Below the pieces are notes generated by a model. That model worked only from the letters and a program-made list of their open reading frames with translations. It did not search any database and was not told where the DNA came from. From CAYPPG01 sp964412555 (GTDB taxonomy: Bacteria; Hinthialibacterota; Hinthialibacteria; Hinthialibacterales; Hinthialibacteraceae): a stretch of 13,920 nucleotides of DNA. Positions 7,303 through 13,920 of the stretch are shown here, one piece after another (the first letter of the stretch is position 1; each line of letters begins with the position of its first letter). Location of the stretch: the NCBI GenBank assembly GCA_964412555.1, contig CAYPPG010000115.1:1-13920 (forward strand). Reading direction: 5' to 3'. A program made the translations under genes and the position numbers.

Positions 7303-7806
7303 CTATGAAACGATATCAGCCGGTTTATAAACATCAATACCGCTCACACGATCAAAGTCACCATTTGCAGTAGCTACCTTTGTGAGTTCTTGTTCATTCA
7401 TGAAAGCAATAACCAAAGAATCATTCGTCAACAATCCCTCATTTTTTCGTATTTCAGTACTTTTCTGGACGATTTCCAGAGTAAGATTGAAAATGGAAAT
7501 GTTCATCTGGGGGATACAATTTGTATTTTCATAATACAGGGTAAGTCCTTTTACAATGGAAGGCGTATTTCTGAGTTTCTTAACGGCATTGTTCGATGTG
7601 ACAAATCTTTTTTCAACGGCTTCTGCAATCATTAAGCGATGCAGTACTTCAGCCAAAACTGATGTGGATGTGAATCCGAGCAATTCTTGTCGGGCACAGC
7701 GTTCCAGAAAAATTTTACATTCTCGGGATGATCCACTAAAATGATAGATAAAGATATTCGCATCAATGAATATAGGATCCCTATTGTGCAATTCAGCTAA
7801 AGTCAT
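7303..7806 (-). CDS. PIN-domain ribonuclease toxin (VapC-like)
   Basis: 167 residues. PIN toxins are Mg-dependent ribonucleases that cut tRNA, rRNA or mRNA in the cytoplasm when released from their antitoxin. The acidic cluster is present: Asp15 in FIDANIFIYHF, Glu53 in VLAEVLHRL, Asp129 in NDSLVIAF, and Asp150/Asp152 in ANGDFDRV. The length is slightly above the usual 130-150. An upstream in-frame ATG at 7854 would overlap the antitoxin gene by about 60 bases. I prefer the ATG at 7806, which overlaps the antitoxin's end by 14 bases (ATGACTTTAGCTGA on the minus strand), an arrangement typical of translational coupling in type II modules. No strong Shine-Dalgarno precedes it, consistent with coupling. 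The gene ends 142 bases before dprA. Confidence 0.85.
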   Translation of the reverse strand: MTLAELHNRDPIFIDANIFIYHFSGSSRECKIFLERCARQELLGFTSTSVLAEVLHRLMIAEAVEKRFVTSNNAVKKLRNTPSIVKGLTLYYENTNCIPQMNISIFNLTLEIVQKSTEIRKNEGLLTNDSLVIAFMNEQELTKVATANGDFDRVSGIDVYKPADIVS

Positions 7807-8023
7807 ATTCCAGCTCTTTATCTGTTGCAATCCACTGGATTGTATTCTGATCAAGAGTTATCGTAGCCCATGTATTCCGGACAATTGATACTGCATTACG
7901 GGTATCTTTTTGAATCGATTGTATTTTTTGCTCCATCCATTCATCAATGAGGTGCAATAGTTTTTCCTGGTCGCTTTCCGGTAGTTGTTGCAATTTTGCC
8001 ACAACAGCATCATTAGAGATCAT
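7793..8023 (-). CDS. Antitoxin partner of the PIN toxin
   Basis: 76 residues, immediately upstream of and overlapping the PIN toxin gene. The N-terminal half (KLQQLPESDQEKLLHLIDEW) is helical and resembles DUF2281-type antitoxins; the C-terminal tail with IQWIATDKELEYDF is rich in acidic and aromatic residues, as expected for a segment that occupies a PIN active site. No clear AbrB or ribbon-helix-helix DNA-binding motif is visible, so autoregulation cannot be claimed. The start at 8023 is chosen because AGAGGA lies about 6 bases before it, whereas the longer frame beginning at 8062 has no binding site. Identity as an antitoxin rests mainly on position and size. Confidence 0.75.
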   Translation of the reverse strand: MISNDAVVAKLQQLPESDQEKLLHLIDEWMEQKIQSIQKDTRNAVSIVRNTWATITLDQNTIQWIATDKELEYDFS

Positions 8024-8118
8024 TTTAAATCCTCTCAATGTGAATTCGGCTTTGAATTGCATTCTATATTCAGTTTATACTAGGAATCACAATTAAGCAA
8101 GCAAACAACTGGAAAGGA

Positions 8119-8198
8119 GTAGCAAGGGCAATGCACCAGTCTACGCTTGCTCTTGAGTACAGTAAAACAAAAGAAAACTTCCTTACCCTTGCCAACCC
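8119..8198 (+). repeat. Dispersed palindromic repeat, degraded composite copy
   Basis: GTAGCAAGGGCA, then loop ATGCACCAGTC, then TACGCTTGC, a CTTGAG linker and AAACTTCCTTACCCTTGCCAACCC-like hairpin-2 remains ending at 8198. Order and loop match other copies, but the stems have diverged. It lies between the antitoxin and the receiver-like gene. Confidence 0.65.
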
Positions 8199-8211
8199 AT
8201 TCATAAGATAA

Positions 8212-8673
8212 TCATCCATTCAGCACTTTTACATGTTTTCGATGAGGAAAGATTCGGGAGACGAAATTCCACACACCATTTTCTTTCTCTTCTCTTGAAT
8301 GCAAAACCGTGTCTATCGCCTGTTCCAATTGTTCAGGACGAATCGGTCGTTCCAACGCATAGGATGCATGGAAACGGTCAAGACGTTCCTCGATTTCTGC
8401 CGTCACTTGCGATAAAACGAGGATCACTTTCGAATGATTCGCCAATCCTTTGAGCAGCCAAATCAAATAACTGGGATCCGGTATATCATCGGTTTGGCTT
8501 AAAATGAATAAATCGAATTGTCCGTTGCGGGCATGGTTCCACAAATCCAATTCGTCTTTGGTAAAAACCATTTCACAATCGGTTTTCCTAGCATATTGCT
8601 GCAGTATTTCATCTTCCGACGGCTGCAAGCCCATTAACAAGAAGCGCAATTTATTTTCACGAGGGGCTATCAC
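8212..8673 (-). CDS. Degenerate response-regulator receiver-like protein
   Basis: 153 residues, no confident named family. The middle has the alternating strand-helix pattern of a receiver domain: RFLLMG (strand 1), FDLFIL (strand 3), KVILVLSQ (strand 4) and YALERPIRPEQLEQAI (strand 5 and helix 5). The usual phosphoacceptor Asp at the end of strand 3 is replaced by Ser in FILSQT, and the strand-5 Lys-Pro is Arg-Pro, so phosphorylation in the standard way is unlikely. A short basic tail (about 135-153, RIFPHRKHVK) follows. The start is a GTG at 8673, fixed by AAAGGAG 7 bases upstream; a TTG at 8697 in the same frame has no such site. The gene stands alone between gaps, with no kinase nearby. 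The receiver fold is inferred by eye. Confidence 0.65.
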   Translation of the reverse strand: MIAPRENKLRFLLMGLQPSEDEILQQYARKTDCEMVFTKDELDLWNHARNGQFDLFILSQTDDIPDPSYLIWLLKGLANHSKVILVLSQVTAEIEERLDRFHASYALERPIRPEQLEQAIDTVLHSREEKENGVWNFVSRIFPHRKHVKVLNG

Positions 8674-8680
8674 AGAAATA

Positions 8681-8687
8681 CTCCTTT
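8681..8687 (-). promoter_or_regulatory. Ribosome binding site deciding a GTG start
   Basis: AAAGGAG on the minus strand, 7 bases before the GTG at 8673. It overlaps the end of a possible 7-codon leader frame at 8687-8710, whose TGA ends exactly where the site begins. Confidence 0.7.
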
Positions 8688-8980
8688 CACTGTTCAATAC
8701 CCATTCTCATATCCACCTCAATGTACCCGATTATTGTGTTTTACTACAAAGCAGAAGATAACACATTTTTTCACTCTTGTCAGAAAACACATTTTTCGAA
8801 TTCCAGAATCTATTTAGAATAACGATTGGAATAGTACAAAGTCGGGAATCGGATGTAAAAAGTTGTGAAAGGAAAATGTATGAATGTAAATTCGATGCTC
8901 TCATTCAAAAAAAAATTGAATATAAAGTGCTTATGGGGTAAGAGTGAAAAAAGATGAGTATAAGCGAATCATTTTTTCAA

Positions 8981-9946
8981 TCACTTTTCTTGATTTTTGG
9001 CTTTTGTCCTTTTTGTATTCAAAACTAAAGAAAAGTCAATACATTTGGTCGAGTGAGTCAATGCGCCGAGGGAAATATAATCCACCCCCGTTTCCGCCAC
9101 AAAAGAAACCATATTTAAATTGATCCCCCCCGAGGCTTCGGTTTCGGCACGGCCGTCGATCAGTTGAACTGCCTCAGCCATCATCTCGATATCCATGTTG
9201 TCGAGCATTATTCGATCGACCCCCGCAGCAATAGCTTCACGGACCTCATCCAGATTTCGGGTTTCCACCTCGATTTTGAAGGTATTCCCCCATCGTTTTC
9301 GAGCGGCGTTGACCGCTTTGATGATCCCCCCGCAACTATCGGTATGATTATCCTTGATAAGGATCATATCGTACAATCCAATTCGATGATTGACCCCCCC
9401 TCCAACTCGTACGGCATATTTTTGTAATCTCCGGTATAAGGGAGTCGTTTTGCGGGTATCCGTGATTCGGGCTTTCGTATGGCGAACCGCTTTGACAAAC
9501 TCGGAAGTAGTCGTGGAGACTCCGGACAAAATCCCCAGGAAATTCAACGCAACCCGTTCACCGGTCAGAATGGCTCCCATGGGGCCTTCAAGAGTAAATA
9601 TCGTCCGGCCAGGCGCAATGGTTTGTCCCTCGCGTGCCCAGCAATTGACCTCGATTTGCGGATTGACTTGTTGAAAGACCTCGATAAATATTTGAGTGCC
9701 GCACAAAACGCCGGTCGATTTTGCAAACACCCGCGCTGAGCCTTTCCGGTTTGGGGAAATCGTTGCCATCGTCGTGACATCGCCATCGCCTTTGTCTTCA
9801 TGCAACGCTTTCGAGATGATATTTTTTATTTCCTCATCGATCGTCAAAAAGGGAACTTCCGTGCTTTCGTGAAGGACAGGTTCGCTTTTTTTTTCTTGAT
9901 TCTCAGTGGTTTGAGGAACAGACGCTTCCATCGACATATTTTCCAC
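8981..9946 (-). CDS. nadC: Quinolinate phosphoribosyltransferase (decarboxylating)
   Basis: 321 residues from the chosen GTG. The enzyme joins quinolinate and PRPP to give nicotinate mononucleotide, CO2 and pyrophosphate, the entry of the de novo route into NAD, in the cytoplasm. Signatures are intact: EDKGDGDVTT (50-59), DTRKTTP (163-169) with YAVRVGGGVNHRIGLYDM after it, LIKDNH (196-201), VETRNLDE, RIMLDNMD and EASGGI (270-275). The core begins at about residue 33, leaving an unusually long, polar N-terminal tail; relatives are about 280-290 residues. Possible starts are an ATG at 9976 with no binding site, the GTG at 9946 with GGAG just upstream, and an ATG at 9937. nadA and nadB are not in the window. 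The family is certain; the start is not. Confidence 0.95.
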   Translation of the reverse strand: MENMSMEASVPQTTENQEKKSEPVLHESTEVPFLTIDEEIKNIISKALHEDKGDGDVTTMATISPNRKGSARVFAKSTGVLCGTQIFIEVFQQVNPQIEVNCWAREGQTIAPGRTIFTLEGPMGAILTGERVALNFLGILSGVSTTTSEFVKAVRHTKARITDTRKTTPLYRRLQKYAVRVGGGVNHRIGLYDMILIKDNHTDSCGGIIKAVNAARKRWGNTFKIEVETRNLDEVREAIAAGVDRIMLDNMDIEMMAEAVQLIDGRAETEASGGINLNMVSFVAETGVDYISLGALTHSTKCIDFSLVLNTKRTKAKNQEK

Positions 9947-10304
9947 GGTTCTCCATATCCCTACTAAAATATGCATTCAAATGAATTCTACAAGAAATAA
10001 CATTGTACCTGATTTGGAAAAACATGGAAATGGTTCAGCGAAGTCATCTCGATCCTCTGGATTGTTTCGCTTTAATTTATACAAAAATTCTTGCTCATTC
10101 TTTAAACATTCATGCAAGAAATGGATTTGAATGCTAAAATAATTGAAAGAAACTATCATTTCTGGTAATCTAAAATTCGATGAGCATTGAATCGAAATTA
10201 AAAGTTTCTCGGGTAGCAAGGGCAATGCGTTAGTCTGCCCTTGCGGAATACTACCCGATCGGATTCACACGAATCAGAACGTTCCAAAACTCTGAAAGGA
10301 AATT
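9947..10304. other. Divergent intergenic region between nadC and the FapA gene
   Basis: It must hold promoters for both divergent genes. On the nadC side a TACAAT (about 10003-10008, minus strand) is the best -10 candidate but lacks a good -35. The right part holds one palindromic repeat copy (10210-10257). A minus-strand frame at 9977-10225 starts inside that repeat and has no binding site, so I do not call it. Confidence 0.5.
10210..10257 (+). repeat. Dispersed palindromic repeat, hairpin-1 copy
   Basis: Perfect 9-bp stem GCAAGGGCA (10216-10224)/TGCCCTTGC (10236-10244) around ATGCGTTAGTC, one base different from the loop at 6070-6080. Outer CGGGTA (10210-10215) and TACCCG (10252-10257) also pair. 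It lies about 50 bases before the FapA start, so it could sit in that gene's leader. Confidence 0.85.
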
Positions 10305-12395
10305 ATGCCGCGTTTTTCTGACGAAGATAGTTTAAAACTGGAAAATATCCTTAAATCCATCGACGAAGAGCTGGAGCCGGAAACTACTGCGAAAGAATCC
10401 GGAGCGAAACCATCCACCAGCAGCCATGATTCGGACGAGGATACAGTGATTACTATCTCCAAATTCTTTCAATTCACATGCAACAAATCAAAAACAAAGG
10501 TAATCTGCCGTTACTCCCCTCATCCACCGGAAACACCTCCGGAAAAGAAAGCAGGTGATCTGCGAAATCACCTGAAAAATCATGGAATTGTATATGGTAT
10601 TTTGGAAAAAAACATCCAGAAAGCCGTTTCTCTTATTCAACAACATCCCCATGCAGAGCTGGAGGTCGTTGCAGTTCTAGGTCGTGAACCGACTCCCGCT
10701 CAACCCGCGCGTGTCTCTTTTTGGATTGGTGATCATAACAAATCGGAGCAAAATCGAGAAACATATGTACGGAAAAACGATCTTCTCATGCAAATCGAAC
10801 CGGAATCGGAAGGAATTCAAGGGATGACCGTTTTCGGTGAGGAGATCGAAGCACCAAGTTCTCCTCAAAAGCGATACGAAGCCGGAAGGAATGTTTATAT
10901 CGATGAGCAAGGTGATTTTTACGCTTCTGTTCCAGGTGTCGTTCATTGCAAAAACGGGATCGTCTATGTACTGGAAATCGACCGGGATTCCAACTGTATA
11001 GTTCATACCGCCAAAGACGAAATGAGTGCCACGATTTCGATTGAACCGCCTCTCGGAAAAGGGAAAAAATTGACACACCATGACATCCGAATGATTCTTT
11101 CCGAAAACGGTGTCTGTTCCGGAATCGATGACGAAGCAATCAAAAAAGCATTGCTGCAAGTCAATCAGAAAGGGCTTGCCGTAGAGGATTGTCTTGTGGC
11201 AAAGGGACGCCTCTCCCAACAAGGAAAAGATGCGGGGATCAAATGGCACGAAAATCCGAATCAGTCGAAAGAGCGATACATAATTGACTCAAACGGTTCC
11301 ATCAACTTTTATAGTTTGAAATCGATAACGTCGATCACGGAAGGAACTCATCTTCTCACCTATATTCCCCCCACGAAAGGAAAAGACGGCTTCACAATAA
11401 CAGGAAGCCGCCTAGAAGGAAAACAGGGAAAACCATTATCGTTCCGTGCCGGAGACAACATTCAAAAGAGCCAAGACGGTATCGAATGGTACGCAGGCTG
11501 CAGCGGGAAATACCAACTGTATAATAACATCCTTGAAGTGCAGCCTTTATATTACGTTGATGGTGATGTTGATTTCTCCGCCGGGAATATCGATTTTATC
11601 GGTGATGTCGTCATCAACGGAAATATCTTGGACGGTTTCGAGGTCAAAGCGACAGGTCATATAACGGTTCAAGGAACCATTGAAGCCGCATTTGTGGAAG
11701 CGGGCAAAAATGTAGAAGTGCGTCAAGGGATTTTTGGGAAAGAAAAAGGAATGGTCATTGCCGGTCAGGATATCATTTCCTCTTTTTTGCAGAATGCAGA
11801 TGTGGACGCAGATCGGAATATCATCGTCAGCAACCAAATCCTGAACAGCACAGTTTGTGCCCTTCGCAATATTGAAGTCAAAACAGGAAAAGGAAGCATC
11901 ATCGGCGGAACCGCCATCGCCGGACATCAAATCAATGCCCGTACCGTGGGAACGGAATACGGTACGAAAACAGTAATCGAGGTCGGAACCAATTATCAAG
12001 TCCTGCAAGATATGAATACTATTTCCTTAAAGAAAACCAACCTTGAATCACAGCAAAAAATTCTGGAAGATTTCCTTTCGAAAAAGAAAGAGCAATTGAC
12101 TTCTTTATCGGATACCGATTCGGAAAAAGATGCGCTTCTCAACACAGCGTTACGAAAACGTGATCAATTAAAACAAGTGATTTCCCACTTGGCTGTCAAA
12201 TATAGAGACCTTGCCAAAAACTTATACACGACGGATACTCCCAAAATTCATGCCAGAGCGGGAATCATGCCGGGAGTCATCCTTCGAATTCGGGATGTGA
12301 GACAAAAAATCAATTCCCCCCTCAAAAATTGCCTTATCACTTATGATGTAGAAGAGAATAAAATTATCCTAAAAACAATCCGATCACGCTCGTAA
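10305..12395 (+). CDS. FapA/DUF342 family protein with duplicated N-terminal domain
   Basis: 696 residues, cytoplasmic by appearance. After an acidic, low-complexity start (1-48), two related halves appear: GIVYGILEKNIQKAV (94-108) in the first and GVCSGIDDEAIKKAL (269-283) in the second, each followed by a VA-x-GR/GRE-type loop, suggesting an internal duplication of the DUF342 N-terminal domain. IPPTKGKDGFTITG (354-367) is a typical FapA segment. Residues about 415-560 are a beta-helix with short repeats such as GDVVINGNILDG and ITVQGTIEAAFVEAG. A coiled coil (about 565-640) and a small C-terminal beta domain (645-693) follow. AAAGGA lies just before the ATG. Some FapA proteins affect flagellar placement or assembly, but no flagellar gene is nearby and many relatives occur in non-flagellated bacteria, so the role here is unknown. 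Confidence 0.9.
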   Translation: MPRFSDEDSLKLENILKSIDEELEPETTAKESGAKPSTSSHDSDEDTVITISKFFQFTCNKSKTKVICRYSPHPPETPPEKKAGDLRNHLKNHGIVYGILEKNIQKAVSLIQQHPHAELEVVAVLGREPTPAQPARVSFWIGDHNKSEQNRETYVRKNDLLMQIEPESEGIQGMTVFGEEIEAPSSPQKRYEAGRNVYIDEQGDFYASVPGVVHCKNGIVYVLEIDRDSNCIVHTAKDEMSATISIEPPLGKGKKLTHHDIRMILSENGVCSGIDDEAIKKALLQVNQKGLAVEDCLVAKGRLSQQGKDAGIKWHENPNQSKERYIIDSNGSINFYSLKSITSITEGTHLLTYIPPTKGKDGFTITGSRLEGKQGKPLSFRAGDNIQKSQDGIEWYAGCSGKYQLYNNILEVQPLYYVDGDVDFSAGNIDFIGDVVINGNILDGFEVKATGHITVQGTIEAAFVEAGKNVEVRQGIFGKEKGMVIAGQDIISSFLQNADVDADRNIIVSNQILNSTVCALRNIEVKTGKGSIIGGTAIAGHQINARTVGTEYGTKTVIEVGTNYQVLQDMNTISLKKTNLESQQKILEDFLSKKKEQLTSLSDTDSEKDALLNTALRKRDQLKQVISHLAVKYRDLAKNLYTTDTPKIHARAGIMPGVILRIRDVRQKINSPLKNCLITYDVEENKIILKTIRSRS

Positions 12396-12414
12396 CGGAT
12401 TACAATTTATCGCT

Positions 12415-12445
12415 AGGACAGATCTGACGTCTTGTCGTGACTACC
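12415..12445 (-). repeat. Dispersed palindromic repeat, degraded hairpin-1 copy
   Basis: GGACAGATCTGACGTCTTGTC matches the 2022-2054 copy in order and spacing, with a stem reduced to GACA/TGTC. It lies 20 bases after the FapA stop, between convergent genes. Confidence 0.65.
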
Positions 12446-12525
12446 TGCTGCAGATATATGGAAATGCCAAGGTCAATTCAACCACGCCAACCCTTCAAGA
12501 ACTTTCAGACCGCAACTTATTGTGC

Positions 12526-12549
12526 CCTTCGCGTGCCTTTCGTGATTCA
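12526..12549. repeat. Short CCTTCGCGTG/CCTTTCGTG near-duplication
   Basis: Two adjacent, nearly identical units of about 10 bases lie in the otherwise empty gap between the convergent FapA and WD40 genes. It may be the trace of another extragenic repeat. Confidence 0.3.
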
Positions 12550-12632
12550 ATCCGATAAAACGAATCGGCGGGCATAGAGTCACCCCCACACCCACCGGAT
12601 TAACGAACTTCATTCACTTTTTCCCAATGTGA

Positions 12633-13685
12633 TCAATAATCATCCGTCCCCTTGGCATGCGCTGTGAGATCGCTGATGTCCCAAATGTGGATATTCGTAT
12701 TATTAACAGTCAAAAACCGCTTCCCGTCCGGGAAAAACAATATATGATCATCCGGACTGTTCGGGGCATTCCTCTCCACTGAAATCGATGTTGGGTAAGA
12801 ACGGATTAATGCACTAGTTTCATTATTAAAAATTTGCCTGTTTTCAATCTCTTTTGTATCTGGATTTTGGATGCCGCCGACAATTGTGAATTGACCATTA
12901 GGTGAGATTGCTAATGTCCTTGACGAATGAAATGTTGGAATCTCTTTAATTACTTTACCTGTATCCACATCATATATATAGCCAATGTTGGTCAATAAAT
13001 ATTTCCAATTCGATGAAATTACAACCTGTGAGACTAAAAATAATTTATATATTTCTTCATCGGTTTCTAAATCAATCATATACAACCTTGAAGAGTGGTG
13101 ACTAAAGAAACGTTTTCCGTGTGGAGATATCTTTATATATTTTACATACCCGCCTCTTTCTTTATACCTTCGAATTTCATTACCATTTGACATATCCCAT
13201 AATTGCACTTCTCCATCACTATCACCGGTTAATAGTAGTGAACCGTCAGGGGTAAAATCGCAGGCAGTAATACCGTGGATGTAATATACTGTTCGGGGAT
13301 CCTTGGTTACTGTGAACGTTTCGATGGTGAAGATAAGTTCTCCAGTGAACCTATCCCAGTATTGCCCCCGAAAACCTGATTCCCCTGTAAATATATACTT
13401 TCCGTCAGGAGAAAATACTGCAGAGGCAATCACCTTCATGGTTTTCGTATAATGTAAGATTTCCTGACCGGTTTCGGCATCCCATATTTTAGCGGAATGC
13501 AATCCCGTCAATATCTCTTTCCAATCCGGTGAAATGGCAACCTTTGATGGAGTGTTCGTATCGTTCGGTGAATGGATGGTCAATATCGGCTGCCCAAAAG
13601 CTATGTTTGTGATGCAAATCATGTGAATAATTAACGAAACGATAACTAGCTTTTGAGTGAATAATTTTTGTATGTAGGTCGACAT
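12633..13685 (-). CDS. Secreted WD40-like beta-propeller protein
   Basis: 350 residues. A signal peptide spans about residues 1-31 with a long hydrophobic core (VIVSLIIHMICITNIAF), so the protein is probably exported. The rest is propeller: repeated FSPDGK, FTPDGS, ISPHGK, ISPNGQ and FFPDGK turns, each followed by a strand and often a closing WD (KIWDAETG 66-73, QYWDRFTG 108-115, QLWDMSNG 161-168, YDVDTG 238-243, HIWDISD 333-339). That gives about six or seven blades, enough for one propeller. No catalytic domain is attached, so it is likely a binding or scaffolding protein; partners are unknown. AAAGGA lies 8 bases before the ATG. It starts 50 bases after the stop of the upstream fragment, so the two may have shared an operon. 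Confidence 0.85.
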   Translation of the reverse strand: MSTYIQKLFTQKLVIVSLIIHMICITNIAFGQPILTIHSPNDTNTPSKVAISPDWKEILTGLHSAKIWDAETGQEILHYTKTMKVIASAVFSPDGKYIFTGESGFRGQYWDRFTGELIFTIETFTVTKDPRTVYYIHGITACDFTPDGSLLLTGDSDGEVQLWDMSNGNEIRRYKERGGYVKYIKISPHGKRFFSHHSSRLYMIDLETDEEIYKLFLVSQVVISSNWKYLLTNIGYIYDVDTGKVIKEIPTFHSSRTLAISPNGQFTIVGGIQNPDTKEIENRQIFNNETSALIRSYPTSISVERNAPNSPDDHILFFPDGKRFLTVNNTNIHIWDISDLTAHAKGTDDY

Positions 13686-13735
13686 GTTCTTTTTCCTTTC
13701 TTTTTTTTAAAGATATTAATGTAAAAGAGAAGATT

Positions 13736-13920
13736 TTATGGCTCGACAAAGCGAATAAAAATCGGATTTTCACTGACGATTTTGTGATCGTCATTGGTAT
13801 CATTATCGGAAATAGTAATTCTCGTCTTTCCCGAGGATGGAGTATTTGCTTGAACAGTGAGAGAATAGTAATCAACCACGCCCATAGGACGTGGCTTTAG
13901 GAAAGCCCCTCCGAAGGGGC
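13736..13920 (-). CDS. C-terminal end of an unknown protein, open to the window edge
   Basis: The frame ending in TAA (13736-13738) is open to the right edge, about 61 codons. The last 45 or so residues (from about YYSLTVQANTPSSG to NPIFIRFVEP) look like real protein with alternating polar and hydrophobic residues, perhaps an Ig-like beta-sandwich of a secreted protein. I do not recognise a family. The upstream part of the frame (13876-13920) runs through two hairpins resembling an insertion-sequence end, so the gene may have been cut there and this may be a pseudogene tail. Confidence 0.45.
   Translation of the reverse strand, partial: PFGGAFLKPRPMGVVDYYSLTVQANTPSSGKTRITISDNDTNDDHKIVSENPIFIRFVEP
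13871..13920 (-). mobile_element. Possible end of an IS200/IS605-family element, cut by window edge
   Basis: On the minus strand a GCCCCT-TCGG-AGGGGC hairpin (13905-13920) is followed by CTTTCCTAAAG and an imperfect hairpin CCACGTCC/GGGCGTGG (13876-13894), then TTGATTAC. Paired subterminal hairpins followed by a TTGA or TTAC-like tetramer are the layout of IS200/IS605 ends, where TnpA recognises hairpins and cuts next to a short target. If this is the right end, tnpB and its guide RNA scaffold lie just outside the window on the minus strand. The match is by eye. Confidence 0.4.

Noticed and set aside
8903..8921. ATTCAA and TTGAAT around an A-run downstream of nadC as a terminator
   Set aside because: The stem is AT-only and the T run is in the loop, not after the stem.
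8876..8941. 21-codon plus-strand frame preceded by AAAGGA
   Set aside because: The binding site is good, but the frame is very short, has no recognisable motif and lies in AT-rich spacer; chance is the simplest explanation.
9977..10225. 82-codon minus-strand frame between nadC and the FapA gene
   Set aside because: It starts inside a palindromic repeat, has no binding site at that or the next ATG, and its composition does not resemble a protein family.
13489..13875. 128-codon minus-strand frame overlapping the WD40-like gene start
   Set aside because: It overlaps a well-supported gene in another frame, and the gap before that gene codes more sensibly in the frame ending at 13736.

Overview
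This is bacterial chromosomal DNA of moderate GC content. Several products look secreted (signal peptides on the DUF4832-like protein, the tricorn-like protease and the WD40-like protein), and Shine-Dalgarno sites are clear. Secreted tricorn-like and WD40-like propellers, a DUF4832 glycosidase-like protein, an ASPIC/UnbV remnant, an orphan DruA-like gene and a non-flagellar FapA together suggest an uncultured environmental lineage of the Poribacteria, Planctomycetes or Hydrogenedentes kind. That placement is only an impression; there is no rRNA or ribosomal protein gene to anchor it.

Layout, left to right. (1) 1-286, minus: N-terminus of a DruA/DUF4338 protein, cut by the window edge, with a good promoter that predicts a leaderless message. 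(2) 591-1985, minus: secreted DUF4832 protein. (3) 1986-2259: a cluster of palindromic repeats. (4) 2257-5655, minus: large secreted tricorn-like S41 protease. (5) 5734-6092: a decayed ASPIC/UnbV C-terminal fragment on the plus strand, then a second repeat cluster. (6) 6075-7160, minus: a DprA/Smf homologue carrying repeat sequence inside its reading frame and at its stop. (7) 7303-8023, minus: a toxin-antitoxin pair with a PIN toxin. (8) 8212-8673, minus: a degenerate receiver-like protein. (9) 8981-9946, minus: nadC. (10) 10305-12395, plus: FapA/DUF342 protein, divergent from nadC. (11) 12633-13685, minus: secreted WD40-like protein. (12) 13736-13920, minus: the C-terminal end of an unknown protein running into paired hairpins that resemble an IS200/IS605-family end.

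Apart from the toxin-antitoxin pair, the genes do not form one pathway. Most are separate transcription units divided by repeat-bearing gaps. The unifying theme is a dispersed palindromic repeat family in at least eight copies and both orientations. Its full form is about 72-82 bases: hairpin 1, a short linker often containing CTTGAG, then hairpin 2 with a conserved GACTTCGCT-type loop. One full copy lies in frame inside dprA and another supplies the dprA stop codon, in the manner of Rickettsia palindromic elements. This repeat family is the best candidate for something undescribed here. No complete new defence or metabolic system is visible, although both window edges (DruA-like on the left, possible IS200/IS605 end on the right) would repay extension.
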